Source of the DNA: Ignavibacteriaceae bacterium
GTDB taxonomy: Bacteria > Bacteroidota > Ignavibacteria > Ignavibacteriales > Ignavibacteriaceae
Assembly: GCA_014860115.1 (NCBI GenBank)
Contig: JACZKK010000007.1
Coordinates: 1-40,352, forward strand
DNA: 40,352 bases
Direction of reading: 5' to 3'
Under the pieces are notes generated by a model that saw only the letters and a list, made by a program, of their open reading frames with translations, searched no databases and was not told the DNA's origin. Shown piece after piece: positions 23,768 to 32,974 of this stretch; within the stretch, counting starts at the first letter, position 1, and each line of letters opens with the position of its first letter. The position numbers and the translations under genes were made by a program.

Positions 23768-25420
23768 ATGAATGAATTAATTGAAAATACTCTGCATATT
23801 ATTTCTAGGCTAAGTCAGAGCAGCAAAGGTTACATTTTGCAGATTGACGAGCACAGTTATAAAGTTCTTAAAATCTGGGGAGGAAAAATTGAAGAATTTG
23901 AATTGCTAAATGATGTATTATTCAATGTCTATATTACGGAAGGAATCAATTCTGATACAGTGGCTGTTTTATCTTCAGTAAAACAATTATTAAAAAAAAT
24001 TCCTGCAGCAGATTTATTTATTAATGAATTATTAACCTACTCTGAAAAAAATCAAGTTGTTTATATACTATTTTTTGTTGATGAAAAAGCCGGACTTACT
24101 TCTGATTGTAAAGATAAAATCGTTTCTATTCTTTCAGTCCTAAGCCATCAGGTTAAAGACTGGCTCGAACAAATGTCTGAAAATTCAGAAACCTTATCAA
24201 CAGCAGAAATTAATTCGGAAGATGGAGCAAAAATTTTGGAGGATTGGAAGCATAGCTTCAATCAATTAATTGAAACCTCCCCTGATCTCATATTTATTTC
24301 TGATCATTCAGGAAAAATAATTCTTGTAAACAAAACCGGAAGTGAGCTTTTAGAATATTCTCCACACGAATTAAAAGGTAAGCATTTAAATGATATAGTT
24401 GAACAAGAGGATTCGGCGATTGTAAATTTTTCAATTAACCAGGCATTGATTAAAAACAACTCTGTGAAATTCCGGGCACACCTTTGCTGTAAGTATGAAC
24501 AAGTTTTTCCCTTTGAGATAAATTGTAAAAAAGTTACAAAGAATGGCGAAGTTTTGGGGATGATAAGTATTTGTAAAGATTTAAGAGAGAATTTTAAATA
24601 CTCAACTGAGCTTCAGAAGCTGAAACCAAAGTTGATTGAGAGCTACAGGTTATTGTCTATTGAGAGAGCAAGAACAAAACCACAGAAAACCATGATTGAT
24701 GAACTTAATCGGTTGAAGAGCGAATTTTTATCTAATATCTCGCATGAATTTAGAACAACACTCGCTTCCATTATCGGTTTTTCTGAAACGATAGAGTCTG
24801 ATCCAAATCTCCCTGCTGAAATGAAGAGAGAATTTAACGGCTTAATAATGAGTGAAGGTAAAAGACTCGCAAAATTAATCAATGATGTTTTAGATGCTTC
24901 CAGAGTCGAAGACGGAAAAATTGCAATCAACAAAACCATACTAGACTTGTTAAAGCTTGTACAAGAAGTAATAGACGATAATTATCAATTAGCCTCAGGG
25001 AAAAAAATTGCACTTTCGTTTGACCATCCGCAGGAAAATATTTTTATAGAAGTTGACAGGGAGAGCATTTTTCGTGCTATAAATGCATTGGTTAATAATG
25101 CGCTTAAGTTTACCGGAGAAAATGGAAGAGTTAAAATCGTTGTAAATAATTTATTCAGAGAAGTTGAAATTATCATTAGTGATACCGGAATTGGTATAGC
25201 TGAAGGGGATTTACCCTATATATTTCAAAAGTTTTACAGAATTAGCAGACCTCGAGGTGAATTCGCAGAGTCTGGAGTTGGCTTGGTTTTTGTGAAACAT
25301 ATTATCGATTTGCATAAAGGTTTAATTACGGTTCAAAGTGAACTTGGCAGCGGAACCACATTTCTGGTAAAATTGCCTAAAACAAGTAAAATTGAAAAGA
25401 ATGAGGTAACTTTTGAGTAA
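23768..25420 (+). CDS. PAS domain sensor histidine kinase
   Basis: 550 residues with no membrane helix, so probably cytoplasmic. An N-terminal region (1-135) of unknown type is followed by a PAS domain (about 165-280; LIETSPDLIFISDHSGKIIL), a helical linker, HisKA with phospho-acceptor His326 (SNISHEFRTTLASIIGFSE) and HATPase_c (NALVNNALKFT, DTGIGIAEGDLPYIFQKFYR). Two boxes are slightly unusual: the H box has Thr where Pro is usual (EFRTTL), and the G2 box reads SGVGLVFVKHII in place of the common GLGL form. The gene overlaps the downstream NtrC-type regulator by 8 nt, so they form a cognate pair with coupled translation. The signal is unknown; a soluble PAS kinase suggests an intracellular cue. 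Confidence 0.9.
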   Translation: MNELIENTLHIISRLSQSSKGYILQIDEHSYKVLKIWGGKIEEFELLNDVLFNVYITEGINSDTVAVLSSVKQLLKKIPAADLFINELLTYSEKNQVVYILFFVDEKAGLTSDCKDKIVSILSVLSHQVKDWLEQMSENSETLSTAEINSEDGAKILEDWKHSFNQLIETSPDLIFISDHSGKIILVNKTGSELLEYSPHELKGKHLNDIVEQEDSAIVNFSINQALIKNNSVKFRAHLCCKYEQVFPFEINCKKVTKNGEVLGMISICKDLRENFKYSTELQKLKPKLIESYRLLSIERARTKPQKTMIDELNRLKSEFLSNISHEFRTTLASIIGFSETIESDPNLPAEMKREFNGLIMSEGKRLAKLINDVLDASRVEDGKIAINKTILDLLKLVQEVIDDNYQLASGKKIALSFDHPQENIFIEVDRESIFRAINALVNNALKFTGENGRVKIVVNNLFREVEIIISDTGIGIAEGDLPYIFQKFYRISRPRGEFAESGVGLVFVKHIIDLHKGLITVQSELGSGTTFLVKLPKTSKIEKNEVTFE

Positions 25421-26795
25421 GCTAATATATATCGTTGATGATGAGCAATCCATCTCAAAATTGCTTTCCTTTTGGGTTAAAGATAAATGGGGGTATAATG
25501 TAGAATTATTTCCCAACAGTGAATCGATGCTCAGAAAGATAAATTCTAAACCTGATCTCATACTACTGGACATTATGCTTCCTGGCCTGGATGGCATAGA
25601 AACTCTTAAAAGAATAAAACAAATTGATGAAAACCTTCCGGTAATTATGCTTTCTGCTCAGGGAAGAATTGATGTTGCGGTAGACTCACTTAGATTTGGT
25701 GCATACGACTACTTTTCAAAACCCATAGATCAGCAGAAGCTTGAGCTTGCAATTAAGAATGCAATACGCAACTATGATCTGGTAAAGGAACTGCAAAACT
25801 TAAAAGAAAATGTTAAGAAAGAATATAGTTTTGATAATATAATAACTGCTGATGGTAAAATGCAGGATGTGTTTAAGTTAGTGTCAAAAGTTCTGGATAA
25901 TGAAATCTCGGTTTTGATTTATGGAGAAAGCGGTACAGGAAAAGAACTTATTGCACGAGCTATTCACTATAACGGAAAACGAAAAGATAAACCATTTGTA
26001 GTAGTTAACTGTGCATCTATTCCCAGAGAACTACTTGAAAGTGAATTGTTCGGTCACGAGAGAGGATCCTTTACAGGTGCACATCAAAGAAAACTCGGCA
26101 AATTTGAAGTTGCTAAAGATGGTACTATTTTTCTTGATGAAGTTGGTGAACTTGAAATGCTTCTTCAGGCAAAGTTGTTGAGAGTGATTCAACAAAAAGA
26201 ATTTGAACGAGTTGGTGGGACCGAATTGATTAAAACCGGTGTGAGGATCATTTCTGCAACTAACAGAGATTTAAAGCACGCTGTAGAGGATAAACAATTT
26301 CGTGAAGACCTCTACTATAGATTGAATTCATTCCCCATCTTTATACCTCCGCTGAGACAGAGAAGATCCGATATCCTTGTTTTGACTGAACATTTTGTTG
26401 ATGAATTTAATAAAAAACTCGGAAAGAATATAAAAGGTTTTAGTAAGAAAGCTCTTAAACTTATTTATGAATATGATTGGCCGGGAAATATACGCGAAAT
26501 GGAAAATACTATAGAGCGATGTATTATAATCACAGATAAAGATATGCTTGATGTCGATGATTTGCCACAACACATAAGAGCTGCAGATAAATCAGGTTAT
26601 ATAGATCAGCCCGGTACAATATTTACTGATGAAACTATAGTCCCATTTGAGAAAATAAAAGAAGAAGCTATCAGACACGCCTTGAAAGTAACTAAAGGGA
26701 ACATAGTTGAAGCTGCAAAAAGATTGCAGCTTGGGCGTGCAACCATTTACAGGTTAATGGAAAAGTACAGCATTGAAAATCGTACTTACGAATAA
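25413..26795 (+). CDS. NtrC-family sigma-54-dependent response regulator
   Basis: 460 residues: receiver domain (1-120; acidic pocket IVDDEQ, phospho-Asp in LILLDIMLPG), AAA+ sigma-54 interaction domain (about 140-375) and a C-terminal Fis-type helix-turn-helix (about 415-455, NIVEAAKRLQLGRATIYRL). Walker A is GESGTGKE, Walker B GTIFLDEVGE, and the sigma-54 contact loop reads GSFTGA, an accepted variant of GAFTGA. It starts with TTG at 25413, six nt after GAGGT, and overlaps the kinase by 8 nt. It should activate sigma-54 promoters when phosphorylated by the adjacent kinase. Targets are not evident. I did not find a clear -24/-12 element (TGGCAC-N5-TTGC) in the intergenic regions by eye. Confidence 0.95.
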   Translation: MSKLIYIVDDEQSISKLLSFWVKDKWGYNVELFPNSESMLRKINSKPDLILLDIMLPGLDGIETLKRIKQIDENLPVIMLSAQGRIDVAVDSLRFGAYDYFSKPIDQQKLELAIKNAIRNYDLVKELQNLKENVKKEYSFDNIITADGKMQDVFKLVSKVLDNEISVLIYGESGTGKELIARAIHYNGKRKDKPFVVVNCASIPRELLESELFGHERGSFTGAHQRKLGKFEVAKDGTIFLDEVGELEMLLQAKLLRVIQQKEFERVGGTELIKTGVRIISATNRDLKHAVEDKQFREDLYYRLNSFPIFIPPLRQRRSDILVLTEHFVDEFNKKLGKNIKGFSKKALKLIYEYDWPGNIREMENTIERCIIITDKDMLDVDDLPQHIRAADKSGYIDQPGTIFTDETIVPFEKIKEEAIRHALKVTKGNIVEAAKRLQLGRATIYRLMEKYSIENRTYE

Positions 26796-26816
26796 TTTTT
26801 CAATAAGTGATTTAAT

Positions 26817-27155
26817 ATGGATTTAATAAGAAGTGAAAAAAAAGGTATAATTATTTTCAGGATTAACCTTTCTCGCGCAACCCTTAAAGAAGCAGAAGAA
26901 TTTAAGAATATGCTGAAGAAGGATATAGATTCTGGTAAGAGTAAATTTGTAATAGATTTATCGTTTTGTGAATTTATAGATTCAACATTTCTTGGAACTA
27001 TAGTCATATCTTTAAAAAAGGTAACAGCAATTGGCGGTGATATAAAACTGGTAGGTTTTCAACCAGCCGTTCGTTCCATGTTAGAACTCACAAGAATTAG
27101 TAAGGTCTTTGAAACTTTTGAATCAACGGATGAAGCACTAAGTAGCTTTAAATAA
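26817..27155 (+). CDS. STAS-domain anti-sigma factor antagonist
   Basis: 112 residues, one complete STAS domain of the SpoIIAA/RsbV type. The segment FVIDLSFCEFIDSTFLGTIV contains the phosphorylatable Ser56 in the DST context. In partner switching such proteins are phosphorylated by an RsbW-like kinase and dephosphorylated by a PP2C phosphatase, and the unphosphorylated form binds the kinase. The phosphatase candidate is the next gene. No RsbW-like kinase or cognate sigma factor is in the window. The gene starts 21 nt after the NtrC-type gene and is likely co-transcribed with it. Confidence 0.9.
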   Translation: MDLIRSEKKGIIIFRINLSRATLKEAEEFKNMLKKDIDSGKSKFVIDLSFCEFIDSTFLGTIVISLKKVTAIGGDIKLVGFQPAVRSMLELTRISKVFETFESTDEALSSFK

Positions 27156-27157
27156 AC

Positions 27158-27174
27158 TTGAGCTAATTGCTCAA
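27158..27174 (+). terminator. Short hairpin after the STAS gene
   Basis: TTGAGC, loop TAATT, GCTCAA: a perfect 6-bp stem 2 nt after the stop. There is no T-tract, so termination would be weak and it may only reduce readthrough into the phosphatase gene. Confidence 0.3.
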
Positions 27175-27244
27175 ACAAATTCTTGATTCACATCTATTAG
27201 TGACATTTAATTTTTAGAATTTAATTTAGTTTTGACAGTATATT

Positions 27245-28813
27245 ATGTCTGTTGGTCAAAAAAAATCTATTCTTGTTATTGATGATGATATCACAATACG
27301 CAAGCTTATTTCACACCATCTAAATCTCAACAATTATAAGGTTTTCCTTGCATCCAATACCGATGAAGGATTCGATCAGCTTTACAATAACCACATTGAC
27401 CTTGTTTTGTGCGATGTAACAATGGATAAGATGGATGGATTTACATTTTGCCAGATAGTCAGAGAAAATCAAAATTATCGTTCAATTCCCTTCGTCTTTG
27501 TAACCGCAAAAAACACACTTGAAGATAAATCCCGCGCTCTTGAAGTTGGTGGAGATGATCTCATTACAAAGCCATTCAATGTTGAAGAATTGATTTTGAA
27601 AGTTAAAGCACTGATCAGAAAATCTGAAATTTATCTGATCTATGGAACACGTAAGAACCTTGAAGAATCGTTCACTAAAAAACAATCAAGAATTGTCCTT
27701 ATTGATGATGATGAAGCAATAGCTAAATTACTACAATTTAACCTTAACAAAGCGGGAATTGATTGCAGAGTAGCTAACAATGCGAAAGAAGGATATAAAA
27801 TTGTTGAATCTTTTCAACCAGATTTGATTATTGCAGATATCGTTATGCCCGGTATTGATGGTTTTGAATTCAGAGAAATGCTACTAAACAACCAGGATCT
27901 TGCTTCAATTCCGTTCGTATTTCTTAGTAACAGAGGAAGTGAAAAGGATGTTCTTGATGGATATAAAAAAGATATAACCGATTATATTATTAAGAATGAA
28001 GGGCCGAAAGTTTTTGTGGCTAAAGTCTCAGCTATCTTAAAGAGTTTATCTAAAGAACGAAGAAAAATTGTTGCGGAGTTGCACCAGGCAGCGGATACTT
28101 TACGCACAAGTGTTGTTCCTGTAGATTTTCCTGAATTTGAAAATTTCAATATCAAGTATTGGCACGAGCCATTTTCGGGTATTCCGGGCGGTGACTTTAT
28201 CGACCACTTCGCTTTGGATGAAAATCATCTTGCAATTGTTATTGGTGATGTGATGGGTAAAAAATGGGGAGCCTGGTATTTTGCTTTTGCTTACGCTGGT
28301 TATATCAGGAGTGCTATTCGTTCAGTTGTTCAGGATGGCGGAATTTTTTCTCCCGCCAAGATCATCTCAAAAGTGAATAACTCGGTTTATCATGATTCGA
28401 AAATATCAGAGGTCTTTTCAACTTTATCAGTTGTTGTTCTTGATAATAAAAATATGATTTTAAATTATTCAGGTGCAGGCGATCTTCCTATATTTTATAA
28501 AAAAAATTCCGATGGGAATATTTCTAAAATAGAATCAAGAGGATTGCTGCTCGGCTTTAGCAGTGATAGTTCCTTTGAAGATACAAGCATTAAAATGAAA
28601 AAAGGAGATGTTGTATTTCTAACCACTGACGGGATTATCGAGTCCATGAACATTGACGGGAAGCAACTTGGGTCAAAGGGATTGATAGAAATAATTAAGA
28701 ATATCGATATAAAAGATTCATCAATCAGTTCTATTAAAAATCAAATAACCAGGTTTACTTCAGAACATTTTGAAGATGATATCAGCCTTGTAATGATTTC
28801 TGCAAGTAACTGA
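27245..28813 (+). CDS. Two-receiver PP2C (SpoIIE/RsbU-type) serine phosphatase
   Basis: 522 residues: receiver 1 (about 8-125; phospho-Asp57 in VLCDVTMDKMDG, Lys109 in TKPF), receiver 2 (about 148-265; Asp198 in LIIADIVMPGIDG, Lys250) and a C-terminal SpoIIE-type PP2C domain (about 290-520). Metal-binding motifs are visible: PGGDFID, IGDVMGKKWGAW, LTTDGIIE and FEDDISLVMI. Both receivers keep their acidic pocket, so two phospho-inputs could control the phosphatase. The likely substrate is phospho-Ser on the STAS protein encoded just upstream. TAGTTTTG at 27227-27234 matches a -7 element and would give an almost leaderless transcript, so the gene may also be expressed on its own. This is an orthodox RsbU-like architecture except for the doubled receiver. 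Confidence 0.92.
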   Translation: MSVGQKKSILVIDDDITIRKLISHHLNLNNYKVFLASNTDEGFDQLYNNHIDLVLCDVTMDKMDGFTFCQIVRENQNYRSIPFVFVTAKNTLEDKSRALEVGGDDLITKPFNVEELILKVKALIRKSEIYLIYGTRKNLEESFTKKQSRIVLIDDDEAIAKLLQFNLNKAGIDCRVANNAKEGYKIVESFQPDLIIADIVMPGIDGFEFREMLLNNQDLASIPFVFLSNRGSEKDVLDGYKKDITDYIIKNEGPKVFVAKVSAILKSLSKERRKIVAELHQAADTLRTSVVPVDFPEFENFNIKYWHEPFSGIPGGDFIDHFALDENHLAIVIGDVMGKKWGAWYFAFAYAGYIRSAIRSVVQDGGIFSPAKIISKVNNSVYHDSKISEVFSTLSVVVLDNKNMILNYSGAGDLPIFYKKNSDGNISKIESRGLLLGFSSDSSFEDTSIKMKKGDVVFLTTDGIIESMNIDGKQLGSKGLIEIIKNIDIKDSSISSIKNQITRFTSEHFEDDISLVMISASN

Positions 28814-28824
28814 TATAAAGTAAC

Positions 28825-28975
28825 TCACGTTACGCATAGGCGTCATTCCAGCAAGAGCAACGAGTCCGAAATCTATGCTTATTGAATTTTTTCAGATTTA
28901 GGACAAGTCCGCCAGGACTCCGTCCTTTCGAGACGAGCCAGAATGACAAATTTTTGGCAGTACTGCGAAACGTGA
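28825..28975. repeat. MITE-like repeat with nested inverted arms
   Basis: Outer arms TCACGTTACGCA (28825-28836) and TGCGAAACGTGA (28964-28975) pair at 11 of 12 positions. Inside them GTCATTCC (28842-28849) faces AGAATGAC (28940-28947), and AAATCT faces AGATTT. The interior is more GC-rich than the genome and has no ORF. It occupies most of the 230-nt gap between the convergent phosphatase and prfA genes. The GTCATTCC...AGAATGAC form is a familiar dispersed-repeat style. It may fold as a long hairpin and end transcription from both sides. Confidence 0.65.
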
Positions 28976-29043
28976 ATAATGTAAATACAAAAAATGATTT
29001 CTGAATATTCTTATATTATCTTGAAAAATCGCAGTTAACTTAA

Positions 29044-30117
29044 TTATTCAGTTGCCTGAAGTTTTTCTGTCTTATCAGCAATTTTAAGCTGCTCAATCAG
29101 CTCGTCGATGCGACCTTCCATAATGTTTGAAAGATTGTATAGTGTTAAACCTATCCTGTGATCGGTCACACGGTTCTGTGGGAAATTGTAAGTTCGAATC
29201 TTATCGCTGCGGTCGCCGCTTCCAACCATAGATTTTCTTTGAGCAGAAATTTCTTCATTGTGCTTTTTTAATTCAAGGTCATACAATCTCGCCTTCAAAA
29301 CCTTCATTGCTTTCTGTCTGTTTTTCAGTTGCGATCTTTCATCCTGGCATTGAACAACTAATCCTGTAGGAATGTGAGTCATCCGTACAGCAGTTTCGAC
29401 TTTGTTTACATTTTGTCCGCCTGCACCACCTGCACGGAAAATATCAATCTTCAAATCATTCGGATTGATTTCTATTTGAACATCTTCAGCTTCAGGAAGA
29501 ACTGCAACCGAAGCTGCCGAGGTATGTACTCTCCCGCTTCCTTCAGTTTCAGGAACTCTTTGAACTCTATGCACCCCACTCTCAAATTTCAGATCACCAT
29601 AAACATTATTTCCGTTTACCGAAAAGATTACTTCTTTAATTCCACCAAGCCCTGTGTCGCTAATATCAATCAGCTCAATCTTCCAATTTCGTATTTCAGC
29701 ATAGCGACTGTACATTCTAAAAAGCTCAGCGGCAAAAAGAGCAGCTTCTTCTCCTCCAGTCCCGGCTCTTATTTCCATAATTATGCCTTTATCATCATTG
29801 GGATCTTTTGGTAAAATCAGGAATTTTATTTCCTCTTCGAGTTTTTCTTTTTCAGCAACTAGCTCCTCAAGTTCAGCTTCGGCCATTGAAACCAGGTCAT
29901 TATCATTTACACTTTCAATAATCTCTTTATTACCTTTAATATTCTTTAAGACTGAAGAATATCTTGCGTAAGCTTCAACTATTTCGGCAAGATCGCTTCT
30001 TTCCCTTGTGAGCGCAACCAGCTTTTCCCGGTTGCCGGATATAGCCGGATCTGAAAGCTGTTCGTTTATGCTGTCAAATTTTATTTTTATTTTTTCTAAC
30101 TTATCTGCTAAATTCAT
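29044..30117 (-). CDS. prfA: Peptide chain release factor 1
   Basis: Recognises UAA and UAG stop codons and triggers peptide release. 357 residues from the ATG at 30117, close to the usual 360. The catalytic GGQ is in [17 protein letters not shown], and the codon-recognition loop has the RF1 tripeptide form PxT (RVPETEG, where E. coli has PAT) and not the SPF of RF2. The acidic [18 protein letters not shown] motif is also typical. An in-frame start 14 codons upstream would add a non-conserved tail and lie over the putative promoter, so it is rejected. Convergent with the phosphatase gene across a repeat; divergent from the small membrane protein gene. Confidence 0.96.
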   Translation of the reverse strand: MNLADKLEKIKIKFDSINEQLSDPAISGNREKLVALTRERSDLAEIVEAYARYSSVLKNIKGNKEIIESVNDNDLVSMAEAELEELVAEKEKLEEEIKFLILPKDPNDDKGIIMEIRAGTGGEEAALFAAELFRMYSRYAEIRNWKIELIDISDTGLGGIKEVIFSVNGNNVYGDLKFESGVHRVQRVPETEGSGRVHTSAASVAVLPEAEDVQIEINPNDLKIDIFRAGGAGGQNVNKVETAVRMTHIPTGLVVQCQDERSQLKNRQKAMKVLKARLYDLELKKHNEEISAQRKSMVGSGDRSDKIRTYNFPQNRVTDHRIGLTLYNLSNIMEGRIDELIEQLKIADKTEKLQATE

Positions 30118-30140
30118 ACTGTGTTTCTGAAAATTGTGTG

Positions 30141-30148
30141 CAAATATA
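30141..30148 (-). promoter_or_regulatory. Candidate -7 element of prfA
   Basis: On the minus strand TATATTTG (TAnnTTTG) lies 23 nt before the prfA ATG, with TTAG 20 nt further upstream in place of TTTG. Position and spacing fit a Bacteroidota promoter. Confidence 0.4.
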
Positions 30149-30193
30149 TGAAAGCACACTTTTAAAGTCTAAAAAACCAAGGTATCTGCCGTT

Positions 30194-30676
30194 ATGACTG
30201 CATCAGAGCCCGCTGAAATAAAAAATCAAATGAGAATTACCAACGTAATCTATTACTCGCTTGTAACCGGTTTGTTAATATTTTTTATCGTCGTTATAAT
30301 CCTGACTCAAGATAAAAATCCATCAACGGGGAAGGACTTTGATAACATTTTTACGATAATTGTTCCTGTGTTTGGATTGATTATGATGTTTGTTTCGAGA
30401 ATGATTTATAATCAAATGCTATTGAAAATTGATGCTGGTTATAGTCTTATTCAGAAAATATCCGGCTATAGAACAGCAAAAATTGTATCCTGGGCAACGA
30501 TTGAAGGTGCTTGCTTTTTTGCACTTGTAGCAACTATGTTAACATCGAATTATCTTTACACAGTGGTTTTTATTTTCCTTGTTGGTTACTTTATTCTAAT
30601 GAGGCCGTCAAGGGAATCTCTGGTTCGCGATATGCGTTTAAATTCAGACGAAAGTGATTTAATCCTGAAGAGTTAA
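30194..30676 (+). CDS. Small four-helix membrane protein of unknown function
   Basis: 160 residues with four predicted membrane helices: about 18-40 (YYSLVTGLLIFFIVVIIL), 52-72 (FTIIVPVFGLIMMFVSRMI), 96-114 (SWATIEGACFFALVATML) and 118-136 (YLYTVVFIFLVGYFILM). The C-terminal tail is charged (RPSRESLVRDMRLNSDESDL). I do not recognise the family; similar small proteins occur next to ispH or in other positions in Bacteroidota. The stop is 2 nt before the ispH start, so co-transcription is nearly certain. No ligand or catalytic residues can be identified. Confidence 0.75.
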   Translation: MTASEPAEIKNQMRITNVIYYSLVTGLLIFFIVVIILTQDKNPSTGKDFDNIFTIIVPVFGLIMMFVSRMIYNQMLLKIDAGYSLIQKISGYRTAKIVSWATIEGACFFALVATMLTSNYLYTVVFIFLVGYFILMRPSRESLVRDMRLNSDESDLILKS

Positions 30677-30678
30677 TT

Positions 30679-31908
30679 ATGAAAAAGTTTGACATACCTG
30701 TCCATTACAAAAGTTCTTTTATTACTCAGATAAAGAACAGCAGAAAATTTGATGATCCCAGAAAAAAAGATTTTTCACCAACCTTACTGGATTTCGGTCC
30801 GGTCAGATTTTACCTCGCCCGTCATTTTGGTTTCTGTTACGGAGTTGAGAATGCAATTGAGATTGCATATAAAACAATTGAAGAAAATCCCGGTAAAAGA
30901 TTTTTCCTTCTAAGTGAGATGATTCACAATCCCGGAGTTAACCATGATCTTCTTAGCATGGGAGTTCGTTTTATAATGGATACTTCCGGCAATCAGCTTG
31001 TTGCGTGGGAAGAAATTAAAAGCGATGACATAGTTATTATTCCTGCATTTGGAACCACACTCGAAATTGAAAAGAAACTTAATAAGATGGGGATCAATCC
31101 CTATAACTACAATACTACCTGTCCTTTTGTTGAAAAAGTCTGGAATCGTTCTGCAGACCTTGGCAAGCAAGGATTTACAGTTATTATTCATGGAAAGCAT
31201 TATCACGAAGAGACAAGAGCAACATTCTCTCATTCAGTACAAAATTCTCCTTCAGTCATTGTTCGCAATCTGGAAGAGACAAAATTTTTAGCTGAAGTAA
31301 TTCTCGGTGATAAAACAGAAGATGACTTTTATGAATTCTTTGAAGGAAAATTTTCTAAAGGATTCGATGCAAGGATCCATTTAAAAAGTATTGGGGTGGT
31401 AAATCAGACAACTATGCTTGCATCCGAAACACAGGAAATAGCTGATCTTCTGAAAGAGACGATGATAAAAAATTATGGAATGGAAAACCTAAAGGAGCAT
31501 TTTGCAGATACACGGGATACATTGTGTTATGCAACCAACGAGAACCAGGATGCTACTTACGGTATGTTGGAGGTCGATGCTGATTTTGCGATTGTAGTTG
31601 GCGGTTATAACAGCTCAAACACTACGAATATTGTAAAAATCTGTGAAGAAGAAATCAGAACTTACTTTATTGATTCAGCAGATAAAATAATTTCAGAAAA
31701 TGAAATCAACTATTTTGATGTTTCAAAGCAAACTGTTGTAATGTCAAACAATTATCTGCCTTCAAAATATCCTGTGGACATTATGATAACCAGCGGAGCT
31801 TCCTGTCCTGATGCTATTGTTGAGTCAGTGATCAGAAAAATCGTATCATTTTTTGATAATGCAAAAGATGTTGATTCAGTTGTGAGCGATGTTCTTGAGG
31901 GAAACTGA
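30679..31908 (+). CDS. ispH: 4-hydroxy-3-methylbut-2-enyl diphosphate reductase (IspH)
   Basis: Last enzyme of the non-mevalonate (MEP) isoprenoid pathway, making IPP and DMAPP from HMBPP with an iron-sulfur cluster. The 409-residue protein is the long form seen in cyanobacteria, plants and some Bacteroidota-group bacteria; E. coli IspH has about 316. The three cluster cysteines are Cys53 (HFGFCYGVE), Cys148 (NTTCPFVEKVW) and Cys283 (DTLCYATNENQDAT), matching E. coli Cys12, Cys96 and Cys197. The C-terminal TSGASCPDAIVESV fits as well. Other MEP genes are not in the window. It follows the membrane-protein gene by 2 nt and is convergent with the flavoprotein gene with only 4 nt between stops. 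Confidence 0.95.
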   Translation: MKKFDIPVHYKSSFITQIKNSRKFDDPRKKDFSPTLLDFGPVRFYLARHFGFCYGVENAIEIAYKTIEENPGKRFFLLSEMIHNPGVNHDLLSMGVRFIMDTSGNQLVAWEEIKSDDIVIIPAFGTTLEIEKKLNKMGINPYNYNTTCPFVEKVWNRSADLGKQGFTVIIHGKHYHEETRATFSHSVQNSPSVIVRNLEETKFLAEVILGDKTEDDFYEFFEGKFSKGFDARIHLKSIGVVNQTTMLASETQEIADLLKETMIKNYGMENLKEHFADTRDTLCYATNENQDATYGMLEVDADFAIVVGGYNSSNTTNIVKICEEEIRTYFIDSADKIISENEINYFDVSKQTVVMSNNYLPSKYPVDIMITSGASCPDAIVESVIRKIVSFFDNAKDVDSVVSDVLEGN

Positions 31909-31912
31909 ATAA

Positions 31913-32866
31913 TTAGAAAATTATTCTTGCATTCCTTTGCTTCGCTTCCAAAACTTCATTCAATAGCTTTTGAAATAAGTCCTTCACAGAAAGAATTTCT
32001 TTTACCAATCCGGAACTCTGACCAGCCTCAAGTTCGCCATCAATTTCATCACCTTCAAAAATCCCAAGGCGTTCACGTTTACTTCCAAGCAGTTCTTTTA
32101 GTTTGATTTCGTCCCATCCATCACGCTCAGCCTGAATAGCGCGAAAAGCAAAATCATTCTTTAACATTCGTACCAAACCAATTTTTTTGAAAGCCAGAAA
32201 TGTCCCGTCATCTTTAGCTTCAACAACTTTCTGCTTATAATTCTGATGAGCTGAAGATTCAACTGTTGCGGCGAATCTTGTTCCGATCTGAACACCTTCT
32301 GCTCCAAGTGCTAGTGCAGCAAGGATTCCTCTTCCATCAGCAATACCTCCTGCCGCAATAACAGGAATTTTCAAAGCATCGACAAGTTGTGGAATTAGAG
32401 AAATTGTGGTTGTTTCATTTACTCCATTATGTCCTCCTGCTTCAACTCCTTCACCAACGACTGCATCACAGCCGACTTCCTCAGCTTTTAAAGCATGTTT
32501 AACAGATGGAATAACGTGGGCGACTTTTATATCATTCTCTTTTAATTGTTTGATGAATTTTCCCGGATGACCAGCCGATGAGAAAACTATTTTTACTCCT
32601 TCTTCAATAGTTACTCTAACTAATTCATCAGCATCACCGCGGAGAAGGGGAATATTTACTCCAAATGGTTTGCTGGTTGCAGCCTTACATTTCTGTATGT
32701 GTTCTCTCAATAAATCAGGCTTCATCGAACCTGATCCAATCAAACCAAGTCCACCTTCATTTGAAACTGCTGAAGCTAACTTCCAGCCTGAGACCCAAAC
32801 CATTCCTGCCTGAATAATCGGGAAATTGATATTGAAAAGCTCTGTAACTTTTGTGGCAAATTTCAT
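31913..32866 (-). CDS. Nitronate monooxygenase / FabK-like flavoprotein
   Basis: 317 residues, TIM-barrel FMN protein of the NMO/2-nitropropane dioxygenase and FabK family. Visible motifs: PIIQAGMVWVSGWKLASAVS at the N-terminus, KPFGVNIPLL, the active-site His in GVEAGGHNG, and the phosphate-binding part GGIADGRGILAALALGAEGV followed by IGTRF. The same motifs serve nitronate monooxygenases, which oxidise alkyl nitronates, and FabK, the enoyl-ACP reductase II of fatty acid synthesis. Length (FabK about 319) and FGVNIPLL allow either. No fatty-acid genes are adjacent, so the general name is safer. Convergent with ispH; divergent from metK. Confidence 0.85.
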   Translation of the reverse strand: MKFATKVTELFNINFPIIQAGMVWVSGWKLASAVSNEGGLGLIGSGSMKPDLLREHIQKCKAATSKPFGVNIPLLRGDADELVRVTIEEGVKIVFSSAGHPGKFIKQLKENDIKVAHVIPSVKHALKAEEVGCDAVVGEGVEAGGHNGVNETTTISLIPQLVDALKIPVIAAGGIADGRGILAALALGAEGVQIGTRFAATVESSAHQNYKQKVVEAKDDGTFLAFKKIGLVRMLKNDFAFRAIQAERDGWDEIKLKELLGSKRERLGIFEGDEIDGELEAGQSSGLVKEILSVKDLFQKLLNEVLEAKQRNARIIF

Positions 32867-32943
32867 AATTATAAAAGTCTGGTTAGTGAATATTAACGTT
32901 AATTAAAGTTATAAAATCTATCTCAAAATTAAGCCTGTTTAGC

Positions 32944-32974
32944 TTGTTATTAAAAACCCCTTTTCCTAAGTTTG
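32944..32974 (+). promoter_or_regulatory. Bacteroidota-type promoter of metK
   Basis: TTG at 32944-32946, 20-nt spacer, TAAGTTTG at 32967-32974. This fits the TTG-N20-TAnnTTTG consensus; the transcript would begin near 32981 with a leader of roughly 53 nt. Confidence 0.6.

Noticed and set aside
30118-30159. 14-codon N-terminal extension of prfA
   Set aside because: Not conserved in RF1 and overlaps the putative promoter.
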